NCBI RefSeq assembly: GCF_008364555.1
Contig: NZ_VTUC01000003.1
Coordinates: 310,001-374,000 of the forward strand
Length of the DNA: 64,000 nucleotides
Direction of reading: 5' to 3'
Source of the DNA: Enterobacter vonholyi
GTDB lineage: Bacteria; Pseudomonadota; Gammaproteobacteria; Enterobacterales; Enterobacteriaceae
Shown: in pieces, positions 40,363-56,228 of the stretch
Layout: every line of letters begins with the position of its first letter
Position numbering within the stretch: position 1 is the stretch's first letter
Program-made: the position numbers and the translations under genes
Notes under the pieces: generated by a model
Database searches by the model: none
Told to the model about the DNA's origin: nothing
Seen by the model: only the letters and a program-made list of their open reading frames with translations

Positions 40363-41883
40363 ATGGTCAGCACAACAACTCAGTCATCCGGTGAATACCT
40401 GTTGGAAATGAGCGGTATCAACAAGTCATTTCCCGGCGTTAAGGCACTCGATAATGTTAATTTAAAAGTTCGTCCTCACTCTATTCATGCCTTAATGGGG
40501 GAGAACGGTGCGGGTAAATCAACATTATTAAAATGTCTTTTTGGGATCTATCAAAAAGATTCTGGCAGCATTCTTTTTCAGGGGAAAGAGATCGATTTCC
40601 ATTCAGCGAAAGAAGCACTGGAAAACGGTATCTCGATGGTTCACCAGGAATTAAACCTGGTGCTGCAGCGTTCAGTTATGGATAACATGTGGTTGGGACG
40701 TTATCCAACCAAAGGTGTCTTTGTCGATCAGGACAAAATGTATCGCGACACCAAAGCAATTTTCGACGAGCTGGATATTGATATCGATCCGCGTGCCCGC
40801 GTGGGAACATTATCCGTCTCCCAGATGCAGATGATCGAAATCGCCAAAGCGTTCTCCTATGATGCGAAAATCGTTATCATGGATGAACCGACATCGTCAT
40901 TAACGGAAAAAGAGGTTAACCACCTTTTTACCATTATTCGTAAGCTAAAAGATCGCGGCTGCGGCATTGTTTACATCTCCCACAAAATGGAAGAGATCTT
41001 CCAGCTGTGCGATGAGATCACCATCCTGCGCGACGGTCAGTGGATTGCCACGCAGCCGCTGGAAGGGCTGGACATGGACAAGATCATCGCCATGATGGTC
41101 GGCCGTTCCCTGAACCAGCGCTTCCCTGACAAAGAAAACAAGCCGGGTGAAGTGATTCTGGAAGTGCGCAACCTGACCTCGTTACGTCAGCCGTCTATCC
41201 GCGATGTCTCCTTCGACCTGCATAAAGGTGAAATCCTGGGGATTGCCGGCCTGGTCGGGGCAAAACGTACCGATATCGTCGAAACCCTGTTTGGTATCCG
41301 TGAGAAGGCTCAAGGCACCATTACGCTGCACGGTAAGAAAATTAACAACCACAACGCCAACGAAGCTATTAATAATGGTTTCGCGCTGGTGACGGAAGAG
41401 CGTCGTTCGACCGGTATTTATGCGTATCTGGATATTAACTTTAACTCGTTAATTTCTAACATTCGCAATTACAAAAACAAAGTCGGGCTGCTGGATAACT
41501 CCCGCATGAAAAGCGATACCCAATGGGTGATTGACTCCATGCGTGTGAAAACGCCAGGCCATCGCACCCAAATTGGTTCGCTGTCAGGCGGTAACCAGCA
41601 GAAAGTGATTATCGGCCGTTGGTTATTAACCCAGCCAGAAATTCTGATGCTGGATGAACCTACCCGCGGTATTGACGTCGGCGCGAAGTTTGAAATTTAT
41701 CAGCTGATTGCCGAGCTGGCGAAAAAGAATAAAGGGATCATTATTATTTCTTCCGAAATGCCGGAATTGTTAGGGATCACGGATCGTATTCTGGTTATGA
41801 GCAATGGTCTCGTCGCCGGTATTGTTGACACCAAAACGACAACGCAAAACGAAATTTTGCGTCTTGCGTCTTTGCACCTTTAA
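40363..41883 (+). CDS. mglA: Galactose/methyl galactoside importer ATPase MglA
   Basis: 506 residues from [16 protein letters not shown]; an upstream ATG at 40339 has no support. It holds two fused ABC domains of the CUT2 class. The first has Walker A GENGAGKS; the second has the degenerate GLVGAKRTD, as usual for this family. Signatures are LSVSQMQ and LSGGNQQ. It powers MglBC. Confidence 0.96.
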   Translation: MVSTTTQSSGEYLLEMSGINKSFPGVKALDNVNLKVRPHSIHALMGENGAGKSTLLKCLFGIYQKDSGSILFQGKEIDFHSAKEALENGISMVHQELNLVLQRSVMDNMWLGRYPTKGVFVDQDKMYRDTKAIFDELDIDIDPRARVGTLSVSQMQMIEIAKAFSYDAKIVIMDEPTSSLTEKEVNHLFTIIRKLKDRGCGIVYISHKMEEIFQLCDEITILRDGQWIATQPLEGLDMDKIIAMMVGRSLNQRFPDKENKPGEVILEVRNLTSLRQPSIRDVSFDLHKGEILGIAGLVGAKRTDIVETLFGIREKAQGTITLHGKKINNHNANEAINNGFALVTEERRSTGIYAYLDINFNSLISNIRNYKNKVGLLDNSRMKSDTQWVIDSMRVKTPGHRTQIGSLSGGNQQKVIIGRWLLTQPEILMLDEPTRGIDVGAKFEIYQLIAELAKKNKGIIIISSEMPELLGITDRILVMSNGLVAGIVDTKTTTQNEILRLASLHL

Positions 41884-41898
41884 GATCAGGGGCTCCTC

Positions 41899-42909
41899 AT
41901 GAGTGCGTTAAATAAAAAAAGTTTTCTCACTTACCTGAAAGAAGGCGGTATTTACGTTGTTCTTTTAGTCTTGCTGGCAATCATCATTTTCCAGGACCCT
42001 ACGTTCTTAAGCCTGCTGAACCTGAGTAACATTCTGACCCAGTCCTCCGTGCGTATTATCATTGCGCTGGGCGTGGCGGGCCTGATCGTGACCCAGGGGA
42101 CGGACCTTTCTGCCGGTCGCCAGGTGGGTCTGGCGGCGGTTATCGCGGCAACCCTGCTGCAGTCGATGGAAAACGCTAACAAGGTCTTCCCGGAAATGGC
42201 CACCATGCCGATTTTCGTGGTGATCCTGATTGTCTGCGCCATCGGTGCGGTGATTGGTCTGATCAACGGAATTATCATCGCCTACCTGAACGTGACGCCG
42301 TTTATCACCACCCTGGGTACGATGATCATCGTTTACGGTATCAACTCCCTGTACTACGACTTCGTCGGCGCTTCGCCAATCTCGGGCTTTGACAGCGGCT
42401 TCTCGACCTTTACGCAAGGGTTTATTGCGCTTGGCAGCTTCCGCCTGTCGTACATCACCTTCTATGCGCTGATTGCGGTGGCCTTCGTCTGGATCCTGTG
42501 GAACAAAACGCGCTTCGGCAAAAACATCTTCGCCATCGGCGGTAACCCGGAAGCGGCGAAAGTCTCCGGCGTTAACGTAGCCCTGAACCTGCTCATCATC
42601 TATGCCCTGTCCGGCGTGTTCTACGCCTTCGGCGGGATGCTGGAAGCGGGCCGTATCGGCTCTGCTACCAACAACCTCGGCTTCATGTATGAGCTGGATG
42701 CGATCGCAGCCTGCGTGGTGGGCGGCGTCTCCTTCAGCGGCGGTGTGGGTACGGTACTGGGCGTGGTGACCGGTGTGATCATTTTCACCGTCATCAACTA
42801 CGGGTTGACCTATATCGGCGTGAACCCGTACTGGCAGTACATCATCAAGGGCGCCATCATTATCTTCGCGGTTGCGCTGGATTCACTGAAGTACGCCCGT
42901 AAGAAGTAA
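41899..42909 (+). CDS. mglC: Galactose/methyl galactoside importer permease MglC
   Basis: 336 residues with about ten membrane segments, CUT2-type BPD_transp_2 family. It forms the homodimeric channel for MglBA. It lies 15 bp after mglA and is followed by a strong terminator. Confidence 0.96.
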   Translation: MSALNKKSFLTYLKEGGIYVVLLVLLAIIIFQDPTFLSLLNLSNILTQSSVRIIIALGVAGLIVTQGTDLSAGRQVGLAAVIAATLLQSMENANKVFPEMATMPIFVVILIVCAIGAVIGLINGIIIAYLNVTPFITTLGTMIIVYGINSLYYDFVGASPISGFDSGFSTFTQGFIALGSFRLSYITFYALIAVAFVWILWNKTRFGKNIFAIGGNPEAAKVSGVNVALNLLIIYALSGVFYAFGGMLEAGRIGSATNNLGFMYELDAIAACVVGGVSFSGGVGTVLGVVTGVIIFTVINYGLTYIGVNPYWQYIIKGAIIIFAVALDSLKYARKK

Positions 42910-42928
42910 TCGTCTCTCTCCATACCCG

Positions 42929-42954
42929 GCCCGCTCACCGAGCGGGCTTTTTTT
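42929..42954. terminator. Intrinsic terminator after mglC
   Basis: GCCCGCT and AGCGGGC with loop CACCG, then a T-run. The next gene is convergent and ends 6 bp beyond. Confidence 0.92.
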
Positions 42955-42959
42955 ATGCT

Positions 42960-44366
42960 CTATGCCAGATGGGACTCCTCTCGGGTCACAATGCGCTCAA
43001 ACCAGTCGAGTTCAGAGAGCTTGCAGGCGACCCACTGTTCGGAAAAGGCATCGCCCAGGCTGTCGGTGAGATACTGACAGCGGGCAAAGGCCTCAATCGC
43101 CTCCTGCTGGAACAGCGGCAGTTCCGGTTGGTCGTGCTGCGGTTCAGGGAGATCCCCCTCGTCGATATGTTCCAGCCCGTACAGCATGCCGGTCAGGATA
43201 GTGGCCGCCACCAGATACGGATTCGCATCGGCCCCGGCCAGCCGGTACTCGATACGACGGTTACTCTCATCCGAGCAGGGAATACGCAGGGCGGCGGAGC
43301 GGGTGTTATAGCCCCAGGAGTTAAAGACGGGTTCCGTCAGGCTTTTACGCAGGCGACGAAACGCGTTGACGCCTGGCGCAAGAATGGCGACGGAGGCGGG
43401 CATCAGCGCCAGCTGGCCCGCGACGCACAAACGTATCATGCTGTTAAGCGCGTTCACCGGGGAAGCAAAGACGTTTTCGCCGTGACGATTGTTCAGGCTG
43501 AAATGGAAGTGCAAACCGCTGCCGGCAAGCTGGCTGAAAGGCTTAGCCATAAAGTTGGCCTGCAGACCGTGCTTTTCAGCAACGTAACGGGTCAGGCGAC
43601 GAAGCGCCAGCACGTTATCGCAGACCTCAACGACGCGATGGCTGTGCTTCAGGTTTAATTCGTACTGTCCGGACTCGGCTTCCGCCACGACCCCTGACAG
43701 CGGGATGCGCTGCAGGTGGGCCAGCTGTTCCAGCTCGTCAAACAGCGCCGCATGCGCCGACGAGGTATCCATGTGAAAACAGCCCTGATTTTGCGGATCG
43801 CGTTCGCCCTGTCCCGTCAGATAGAACTCGATTTCCGGGGCAATGACCGGGAAAAGGCCGTGCTGGTGGAAGCGGGCCACGACGTTCTGCAGTATCGCGC
43901 GCGGCTCAAGCGGGCAGGGGTTACCGTCGCTGTCCTTCATCGTCAGCAGGATCTGCGCCGTGTGCTCTGGATCCTGCGGACAGGGGCGCAAAGAGCCGGC
44001 GACCGGGACGCACAGCCGGTCGGGTTCATCATAAAGCGGGGCGGCGATTTTTCCCTTCTGGTCCATTGAGTAGACGGAAAGCGGAAAATAACAGCCTTTT
44101 TCCAGATTCAGCATGCTCTCTACCGAGAGGCGCTTGCCGCGCACCGTGCCGTTGATATCGTTCAGATAAACGTCAACATGTTTCGTTTGCGGGTAACGTT
44201 CCAGATAATCGGCCACTTCCACGGCAACGTTGTGCTGCAGGGCGTCTATTTTTTCATCCAGCCAGAGACCAGAAGTAAGTGCGCCAGGGAGTGATAAACC
44301 GGGAAAGTTAAAGTACGGGCGGAGACTTTTGAGGAAAAACGCATTCATTATCGAGTTCATAGTCAT
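42960..44366 (-). CDS. Glutamine synthetase-family protein, PuuA-like
   Basis: 468 residues. The beta-grasp N-domain contains VDVYLNDINGTVRGKR. The catalytic domain has the metal-binding EIEFYL, the motif GSGLHFHFSL and NPYLVAATILTGMLYGLE. It most resembles PuuA, gamma-glutamylputrescine synthetase, but is clearly divergent and stands alone without puu genes, so the amine or acid substrate is unknown. ATGs at 44360 and 44348 are possible alternative starts. K-12 has preTA at this position. Convergent with mglC. Confidence 0.82.
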   Translation of the reverse strand: MTMNSIMNAFFLKSLRPYFNFPGLSLPGALTSGLWLDEKIDALQHNVAVEVADYLERYPQTKHVDVYLNDINGTVRGKRLSVESMLNLEKGCYFPLSVYSMDQKGKIAAPLYDEPDRLCVPVAGSLRPCPQDPEHTAQILLTMKDSDGNPCPLEPRAILQNVVARFHQHGLFPVIAPEIEFYLTGQGERDPQNQGCFHMDTSSAHAALFDELEQLAHLQRIPLSGVVAEAESGQYELNLKHSHRVVEVCDNVLALRRLTRYVAEKHGLQANFMAKPFSQLAGSGLHFHFSLNNRHGENVFASPVNALNSMIRLCVAGQLALMPASVAILAPGVNAFRRLRKSLTEPVFNSWGYNTRSAALRIPCSDESNRRIEYRLAGADANPYLVAATILTGMLYGLEHIDEGDLPEPQHDQPELPLFQQEAIEAFARCQYLTDSLGDAFSEQWVACKLSELDWFERIVTREESHLA

Positions 44367-44472
44367 TCTTCAATGAAGCCGTAGCGGCAGTGAACTCAGC
44401 TTAAAAGAGCAGACGTAAAGGGGAGATAAAAAGCGTCAGGCCGGCCGTAAAGAAAGTATAAAGGCGGTCCCG

Positions 44473-45226
<754 letters not shown>

Positions 45227-45289
45227 CTACTTTACCCGCCTGGTTAGCGCAAGAAACAGCGACTCAACTGAGGGGTTTTTCAGCAAACT

Positions 45290-45309
45290 GGCGGGCATTT
45301 CTGCCCGCC
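45290..45309 (-). terminator. Hairpin downstream of cdd
   Basis: GGCGGGCA and TGCCCGCC form an 8-bp stem with a 4-nt loop, 7 bp past the cdd stop. The tract after it is only weakly T-rich. Confidence 0.65.
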
Positions 45310-45316
45310 GGAAGGA

Positions 45317-46201
45317 TTACGCCAGCAGTACGCGGTCAATCGTCGTACAGCCCAGCGCTTTGAGCGTTGCGGCGGTGGCATCCCACTGGATCAGCGGCGC
45401 ATCGGCAATCTCAGCCAGAATGGCGCGCTGAATGTCCGGATAATCATAGCCGTTCAGGTTCAGCAGGTTGAGTGCGCCCTGCAGCGGCGGCAGCGTTGGG
45501 TTAAACGCGGCGTTTTCCGCATAGCTGCCGGTGAAGATTCGGCCATCGCGGCACTGCAGCGCCACGCCGCTCGGGGACTTGCTGTACGGCGTGTGGCTCT
45601 TGTTGGCGGCGGTAATCGCCGCCTGGCTCAGGTCATCGCCGGACAGGGCGAAACCGTGGTCCTGATCGTCCATCAGCAGCGTTTTGATATCCAGATCTTT
45701 CGGACCAAATGCGTCAGGCAGATAATCGCCCAGCGTGTGCGGCGCGCGACCCGGCAGGTTGATGCGCAGCTGCAGCCCGCTGTTCAGCTCGTTCATAAAC
45801 TGACGGCAGTGGCCGCACGGAGTGTAGTTAACGGTAATGGCGCTCAGGGCTTTTTCACCGCGCAGCCAGGCGTGGCTGATGGCGCTCTGCTCGGCGTGAA
45901 CCGTTTGCTGCATGGTCGCGCCCAGGAACTCCATATTGCCACCGAAGTACCAGGTACCGCTGACGCCGCGCGCAATGGCCCCGACGTTAAAATGGGAGAG
46001 ATCGGCCCGCGCGCAGGCGGCAGCCAGAGGAAGCAGTGCGAAAGCCAGCGCGTCTTCGTCAAGTCCCGTTGCCTGTTTCAGCATCGTGACCTGCTCCGCG
46101 TTCAGCAGGGCGGGGAAGTGTGCATCTGCCAGAACGGGAGCCAGGGCTGACTGCAAATTCTCTGCAAGCTGGGCGAAAGCAGCTTGAAAACGTGGGTGCA
46201 T
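45317..46201 (-). CDS. cdd: Cytidine deaminase
   Basis: 294 residues, the duplicated E. coli-type enzyme. The active site has His102 and Glu104 (HAEQ) with Cys129 and Cys132 (PCGHC) as zinc ligands; the C-terminal half is the inactive repeat. It converts cytidine and deoxycytidine to uridines for salvage. A CRP-type site lies 60 bp upstream, in keeping with CRP/CytR control in E. coli. Confidence 0.96.
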   Translation of the reverse strand: MHPRFQAAFAQLAENLQSALAPVLADAHFPALLNAEQVTMLKQATGLDEDALAFALLPLAAACARADLSHFNVGAIARGVSGTWYFGGNMEFLGATMQQTVHAEQSAISHAWLRGEKALSAITVNYTPCGHCRQFMNELNSGLQLRINLPGRAPHTLGDYLPDAFGPKDLDIKTLLMDDQDHGFALSGDDLSQAAITAANKSHTPYSKSPSGVALQCRDGRIFTGSYAENAAFNPTLPPLQGALNLLNLNGYDYPDIQRAILAEIADAPLIQWDATAATLKALGCTTIDRVLLA

Positions 46202-46260
46202 GGCGTTTGCCTCATAAAGGTTAATGGATCGGTAGTTTACGGAGCCGCCAGGGCTTTATA

Positions 46261-46276
46261 TGTGATCCACTTCTCA
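46261..46276. promoter_or_regulatory. CRP-like site upstream of cdd
   Basis: TGTGA, 6 bp, TCTCA: nine of ten consensus positions, 60 bp before the cdd ATG. Confidence 0.65.
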
Positions 46277-46305
46277 TTATGTATGCAACTTATGAAAGCA
46301 AAATG

Positions 46306-46330
46306 AAATTTGCGCGACGCATCGCAAATT

Positions 46331-46331
<1 letters not shown>
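46306..46331. repeat. Inverted repeat at the yohK-cdd junction
   Basis: AAATTTGCG and CGCAAATTT flank 8 bp. One arm touches the yohK stop codon. It could be a terminator for yohJK or a CytR-type site for cdd. Confidence 0.6.
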
Positions 46332-47454
<1,123 letters not shown>

Positions 47455-47467
47455 TTAAACCCAAAAA

Positions 47468-47483
47468 TGTGCCACGGATCACA
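47468..47483. promoter_or_regulatory. CRP-like site upstream of yohJ
   Basis: TGTGC, 6 bp, TCACA: nine of ten consensus positions. Confidence 0.6.
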
Positions 47484-47498
47484 TCATGAATTTTGAGC

Positions 47499-47531
47499 AT
47501 ACCAGACATTCCGGAATGGAACGTCCGGTAT
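47499..47531. repeat. Inverted repeat with nested palindrome upstream of yohJ
   Basis: ATACCAGAC and GTCCGGTAT form arms with one mismatch, and ATTCCGGAAT between them is itself a palindrome. It may be an operator for yohJ or the end of the upstream amidotransferase transcript. Confidence 0.5.
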
Positions 47532-47608
47532 CATCTTACTGGTGCAGGCAATAGTTTAGAGGAAAGGAATTGCACTGGCGAAGTAACGCGCCAGAGAAGG
47601 CATCAGCG

Positions 47609-48313
47609 TCAGGCGGTCAGTTTATCGAGAAAAGAAAACAGCACCTGGTTCATTTCGCGATAATCATGCGAGCGGAGTTTTTCCGCCGTTTCGACAAAAC
47701 GGAATTCATCCGCGCGGCTGAGGTCATTCTGCGAATGCTCAATCAGCAACTCTACCACCTCCGCCGTCAGCTCCATATGGCACTGAAAACCGTAAACCCG
47801 TTCGCCATATTCCACGATCTGACGGGGGCAGCCCTCGCTGTAAGCCAGCACTTTAGCCTGCGGCGTCAACCCTGGCATGTCGTTATGCCAGTGACCGACG
47901 TTCAATTCGTGGCCAAAATCCGCAAACAGCGGGTTCGCCTTGCCTGCATCGGTGAGCCTGACGGGAAATTTGCCGATCTCTTTTTCCGGGCTATGGCTAA
48001 ACGCTGCCCCCAGCGCTTCGCCGATAAGCTGCGAGCCAAGACAAACGCCTATCACCGTTTTACCTGCCTCTATCGCGCGGCTGATGAGTGCCTTCTCCGC
48101 CTGTGCATCGAACCAGGGGCATTCCTCAGGCGTGGTAGCGGGGGACTGCGGGCCTCCCATGATGATAAGCAGGTCCGTGGTCCCCGGCTCCTCGGGTAAA
48201 GGATCGCCCTGATAAACTCTGGTGTAGCTCAGAGTATGGCCGCGGCTTTTCCCCCAGATTTCATAGGCGCCCGGCGCTTCGAAATGTTCATGAATGATAA
48301 ATTGAATGTGCAT
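47609..48313 (-). CDS. Class I glutamine amidotransferase-like protein
   Basis: 234 residues, GMP-synthase-type GATase1 domain. The triad is visible: Cys91 in GVCLGSQL, His179 and Glu181 in FQCHMEL. IIMGGPQSP is the oxyanion strand. There is no fused synthase domain, so it may hydrolyse gamma-glutamyl compounds or serve an unknown partner. It is absent from this position in K-12. The AraC-type gene is divergent with 59 bp between start codons, so it is the probable regulator. Confidence 0.85.
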   Translation of the reverse strand: MHIQFIIHEHFEAPGAYEIWGKSRGHTLSYTRVYQGDPLPEEPGTTDLLIIMGGPQSPATTPEECPWFDAQAEKALISRAIEAGKTVIGVCLGSQLIGEALGAAFSHSPEKEIGKFPVRLTDAGKANPLFADFGHELNVGHWHNDMPGLTPQAKVLAYSEGCPRQIVEYGERVYGFQCHMELTAEVVELLIEHSQNDLSRADEFRFVETAEKLRSHDYREMNQVLFSFLDKLTA

Positions 48314-48372
48314 TGCGTCTCTCTTCGGTTACATGTACAAGCAGCATCATAAGTGGAAGGGAGGAATGTGAA

Positions 48373-49170
48373 ATGCCAACCGTTATCGATAAAACGCCAA
48401 TTCATGACGATGACATCGGATGGTCCAGAGGGGCTATTAGCTATACGCGCGGCGAAGTGGATCCGCCTCACCAGCATTCACAGGGGCAACTTTTGTTTGC
48501 CATCAAAGGGGTGATGCTGGTCGAAACCGGCAATAAGCGTTGGGTCATACCGCCGCAGCGCGCGCTGTGGATCCCTCCCTTTCAGGAACACACCTATAGC
48601 GTGTTATCCGCAACGGAGCTCCGCGCGGTCTGGTTTAGCCCCACGCTGATATCGCAATGCGGATCTTTTAAACGGAAAGAAGAGGTTCACGTCATTATGG
48701 CAACAGCGTTGTTCAAAGAGCTGATTGCCGGGCTGTTCAGCGCGGAATACCGGCCAGCCAGTCAGCGCAGCATGGCCGTTTTGCTGCTCGACATTCTCAG
48801 TGAAGCTCAGCAAATCTCGGCCGAATTACCGATGCCCGTGGATGAGCGCTTACATCGCGTTGCCTGTGACATCATTGCCAGCAATCTCTGGGATGTTTCT
48901 ATGGAAAGGCTGGCGGAACAGGCCGCTATGTCTGAACGCACATTCTCACGCGCGTTTATCAAAGATACCGGCTTTAGCTTCCGGGCCTGGCGACAGCGCG
49001 CAAGGATCTGTGCCTCGCTGGACCTGCTCGCCAACGGATACCCGGTTAAGCAGGTGGCCTGGATGCTGGGGTTTTCAGGGCAGGCGGCATTTGCGGCGGC
49101 GTTTCGCGCCGTTGTCGGGGCAACTCCGGCTGACTTTCTCCCTGAACAGAAGCGCTTCCCAGCGATATAG
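48373..49170 (+). CDS. AraC-family transcriptional regulator with cupin domain
   Basis: 265 residues from [17 protein letters not shown] with a GGAGG site; the ATG at 48313 overlaps the divergent start and is rejected. An N-terminal cupin ([24 protein letters not shown]) is followed by a two-HTH AraC domain from ~160. It resembles the NimR/YeaM type. Probable target is the divergent amidotransferase gene (inference). Confidence 0.87.
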   Translation: MPTVIDKTPIHDDDIGWSRGAISYTRGEVDPPHQHSQGQLLFAIKGVMLVETGNKRWVIPPQRALWIPPFQEHTYSVLSATELRAVWFSPTLISQCGSFKRKEEVHVIMATALFKELIAGLFSAEYRPASQRSMAVLLLDILSEAQQISAELPMPVDERLHRVACDIIASNLWDVSMERLAEQAAMSERTFSRAFIKDTGFSFRAWRQRARICASLDLLANGYPVKQVAWMLGFSGQAAFAAAFRAVVGATPADFLPEQKRFPAI

Positions 49171-49211
49171 AGAGCGGCTACTATAGCGCGTCTTTTTTCA
49201 CAGGTACTGCT

Positions 49212-50144
49212 ATGCGTGTTTTACTGGCCCCAATGGAAGGCGTGCTCGACTCCCTCGTGCGCGAGCTTCTGACCGAGGTGAACGACTACGATCTCTGCGT
49301 GACGGAATTTCTGCGCGTGGTCGATATGCTGTTGCCGGTAAAATCCTTCTACCGTCTATGCCCCGAGCTGCACAACCAGAGCCGGACCTCTTCCGGCACG
49401 CTGGTGCGTATTCAACTGCTCGGCCAGTATCCTGAATGGCTGGCGGAAAACGCCGCCCGCGCGGTTGAGCTGGGCTCTTACGGGGTGGATCTCAACTGCG
49501 GCTGTCCGTCGAAGCTGGTGAACGGCAGCGGCGGCGGGGCGACCTTGCTGAAAGATCCTGAGCTGATTTATCGCGGCGCGAAAGCCATGCGTGAGGCCGT
49601 GCCCGCGCATTTGCCGGTGACGGTTAAGGTGCGCCTGGGATGGGACAGCGACGCGCGGCAGTTTGAAATCGCCGATGCGGTGCAGCAGGCCGGAGCCACC
49701 GAGCTGGTGGTGCATGGCCGCACCAAAGAAGACGGCTACAAAGCCGAGCGCATAAACTGGCATGCGATCGGCGAGATCCGCAAACGCCTCTCTATTCCGG
49801 TGATCGCTAACGGCGAAATCTGGGACTACGAGAGCGCGCAGGCCTGTCTGCAGGCCACCGGCTGCGATGCGGTAATGATCGGTCGCGGCGCCCTGAACGT
49901 CCCTAACCTCAGCCGGGTGGTGAAATATAACGAACCGCGAATGCCGTGGGCAGACGTCGTCACGCTGCTGCAAAAATACAGCCGTCTGGAAAAGCAGGGC
50001 GATACCGGTTTGTATCACGTCGCGCGAATTAAGCAGTGGCTGAGTTATTTACGCAAAGAGTACGATGAAGCGCTGGGGTTATTTCAGGAGATTCGTACTT
50101 TACAGACGTCGGCTGATATTGCCCGGGTAATTCAGTCGAAATAA
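49212..50144 (+). CDS. dusC: tRNA-dihydrouridine(16) synthase DusC
   Basis: 310 residues. It is an FMN TIM barrel with the catalytic Cys98 in LNCGCPSK and the start [13 protein letters not shown]. It reduces U16 in tRNA. The C-terminal helical domain recognises tRNA. It is slightly shorter than E. coli DusC (315). Conserved core gene bordering the beta-glucoside island. Confidence 0.96.
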   Translation: MRVLLAPMEGVLDSLVRELLTEVNDYDLCVTEFLRVVDMLLPVKSFYRLCPELHNQSRTSSGTLVRIQLLGQYPEWLAENAARAVELGSYGVDLNCGCPSKLVNGSGGGATLLKDPELIYRGAKAMREAVPAHLPVTVKVRLGWDSDARQFEIADAVQQAGATELVVHGRTKEDGYKAERINWHAIGEIRKRLSIPVIANGEIWDYESAQACLQATGCDAVMIGRGALNVPNLSRVVKYNEPRMPWADVVTLLQKYSRLEKQGDTGLYHVARIKQWLSYLRKEYDEALGLFQEIRTLQTSADIARVIQSK

Positions 50145-50238
50145 TAAGCGTTAAATTGCTCACACTTTTTTAAAACAGAAAACAGTTCAGGTTTTCAACG
50201 TGGCGCGACGGTGTTAAGGTGCCACTGTTTTCAACGCA

Positions 50239-50267
50239 GGATTGTTACTGGTTAACAGGCAAAACCT
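50239..50267 (+). promoter_or_regulatory. RAT 1: BglG-type RNA antiterminator before the porin
   Basis: GGATTGTTACTG...CAGGCAAAACCT follows the BglG/SacY antiterminator consensus. Its 3' half is the 5' arm of the terminator, so the two folds exclude each other. Confidence 0.88.
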
Positions 50268-50313
50268 AAGCGTTTCACAGCATTTTCGCTGTGGAGCGCT
50301 TAGGTTTTTTTTT
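50263..50313 (+). terminator. Conditional terminator 1
   Basis: Ten-bp stem AACCTAAGCG/CGCTTAGGTT with inner CACAGC/GCTGTG, then nine T. Confidence 0.9.
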
Positions 50314-50445
50314 GCCTGTCGTTTACGCAGGAGAGACATTTGGCTTAGCGCTTTTTAATGATTTTAAAAAATGAATTATCGACAGGAAATAGAAAAACTT
50401 CCTGCGGCCGGTTACGCACTCAATACTCAATCACAGGTTGTTATC

Positions 50446-51792
50446 ATGGCATATAAAAATAAACTCTATGCGTTCGCCTTATTGGCGATATCCCCGCTGT
50501 CGATGGCGCAAGACTGGAACGGTACGGTACTAGGTTTTGAGGCTCCACCGGCGCCGCTTCTCGGCAATATGCTCGGTGTGCGTAAAATTCTCAACGATAA
50601 CGGCTTTACGTACAATCTCGGCTATTTGAATGAGTTCGGCTGGAACGGCGGCGGTGGCTATAACCACGACTCCCACGTGGCCTATATTGACCAGTTCGCG
50701 CTGACCTTCAACCAGGACCTGGAGCGCTGGACCGGTATCCCGGACGCGCGTATCGAGGGAAACATCGTTAACCGCAACCACAATGACGATCTCACCACCA
50801 AACGCGTGCAGGACCCGCGCGTCAACTTCAACGATCTGACCCAGGAGAGCTGGGGCGGGCAGTCGATTACCCGTCTGGGCTGGCTGACCTTTGCCCGCAG
50901 CTTTGACGACCGGCGTCTGACCTGGCGCATAGGGATGATGAACAAGGTACAGACCTTCGATCAAATTATCCCCTGTGATTTCCAGCTGCTGTCCCAGTGC
51001 GGCGGAAAGTCCGCCAACTCGCTGACCTGGAACAACTGGAACGTGCACACCTGGGGCACCACGCTTGCCTATAAACTCACGCCGACGCTGACCTTAAAAG
51101 GCGGCGTGATGGAGCAGAATCCGCAGGCCGCCAGCCGCAGCCATGCGTGGAGCTGGTCGACGAAGGGCAGCAAAGGGATCTTACTGCCGGTTGAAATCGA
51201 AGCGCGTCCGCTGATTGACGGCCTGCCGGGCGCGTACAACCTGGGCGTGGTATTTACCAACGCGCCGCAAACCGATCTCTATCGCGGCAAATCGGGTGGG
51301 GCGGGGGCGACGGACCCGGACGGATTCGCTACCCACAGCCGGACCTGGTTTATGTACGCCGGACTGAACCAGCAGCTAACGCAGCATCAGGACGATCCGA
51401 ATCGCGGGTTGAGCACCTCGTTCAGCATGAGCCTTGCGGATCAGAGCAGTAACTACATGCACCAGGTTTACGCCGCCTCGCTGCGCTACCGCGGGCTGTT
51501 TGATGCGCGACCGGAAGACTGGATTGGCTTTGGCTTAACCTGGATTGATATGAGCAGCCAGTACGCCCGCAACCAGCGTTATCTGAACAGCCTGAGCGGC
51601 GTTAGCGATTACAACAATCCTGCATATCACCCGGTGCCGGGCCATTCCCTGAACGGTGAGTTTTACTACCGTTTTCGTCCGGCGTCATGGCTCGAGCTGC
51701 AGCCGGGCATTCAGTACTGGCATCATCCCGGCGGGGTCAGCCGCACCCAGGATGCCTGGGTCACCGAGCTGAAAACGGTGGTGACCTTCTGA
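50446..51792 (+). CDS. OprB-family carbohydrate-selective porin
   Basis: 448 residues from MAYKNKLYAFALLAISPLSMAQ; a signal peptide is cleaved after SMA. The remainder is beta-barrel-like, with the OprB stretch around RLGWLTFARSFDDRRLTWRIGMMNK. It ends in ELKTVVTF, the terminal Phe of outer-membrane barrels. In E. coli bgl the porin is the LamB-type BglH; here an OprB-type protein takes that place, presumably to admit beta-glucosides. It sits between RAT 1 and RAT 2. Confidence 0.85.
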   Translation: MAYKNKLYAFALLAISPLSMAQDWNGTVLGFEAPPAPLLGNMLGVRKILNDNGFTYNLGYLNEFGWNGGGGYNHDSHVAYIDQFALTFNQDLERWTGIPDARIEGNIVNRNHNDDLTTKRVQDPRVNFNDLTQESWGGQSITRLGWLTFARSFDDRRLTWRIGMMNKVQTFDQIIPCDFQLLSQCGGKSANSLTWNNWNVHTWGTTLAYKLTPTLTLKGGVMEQNPQAASRSHAWSWSTKGSKGILLPVEIEARPLIDGLPGAYNLGVVFTNAPQTDLYRGKSGGAGATDPDGFATHSRTWFMYAGLNQQLTQHQDDPNRGLSTSFSMSLADQSSNYMHQVYAASLRYRGLFDARPEDWIGFGLTWIDMSSQYARNQRYLNSLSGVSDYNNPAYHPVPGHSLNGEFYYRFRPASWLELQPGIQYWHHPGGVSRTQDAWVTELKTVVTF

Positions 51793-51878
51793 TATCACCG
51801 TAGCAAGTTCGATCCGCGTCACGTTTCTGACGCGTGACACATTGAGGCTACGAATGAAACTGATAGAGTGCCAGAACT

Positions 51879-51903
51879 GGATTGTTACTGCTTAGGCAGG
51901 CAA

Positions 51904-51908
<5 letters not shown>
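51879..51908 (+). promoter_or_regulatory. RAT 2: antiterminator before the bglG-like gene
   Basis: GGATTGTTACTG...GCAGGCAAAACCT, same consensus as RAT 1. It lets the antiterminator control its own gene. Confidence 0.9.
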
Positions 51909-56189
<4,281 letters not shown>

Positions 56190-56200
56190 TATCGAGGACG

Positions 56201-56223
56201 TTGCCCGGCGATGCGCCGGGCAA
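56201..56223. terminator. Perfect hairpin after the glucosidase (REP-like half)
   Basis: TTGCCCGGCG and CGCCGGGCAA around ATG. No T-run follows, so it may be a REP-derived stabiliser rather than a true terminator. Confidence 0.65.
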
Positions 56224-56228
56224 AGGAA

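Larger units (their letters stand above)
50145..50445. other. Leader region of the beta-glucoside island
   Basis: 301 bp without a confident gene. It should hold the operon promoter near 50,150-50,230, then the first RAT/terminator and a spacer. An in-frame ATG at 50371 would extend the porin by 25 residues but lacks a ribosome site. Confidence 0.7.

Noticed and set aside
50371..50445. N-terminal 25-residue extension of the porin
   Set aside because: No ribosome site, and the signal peptide begins cleanly at the later ATG.
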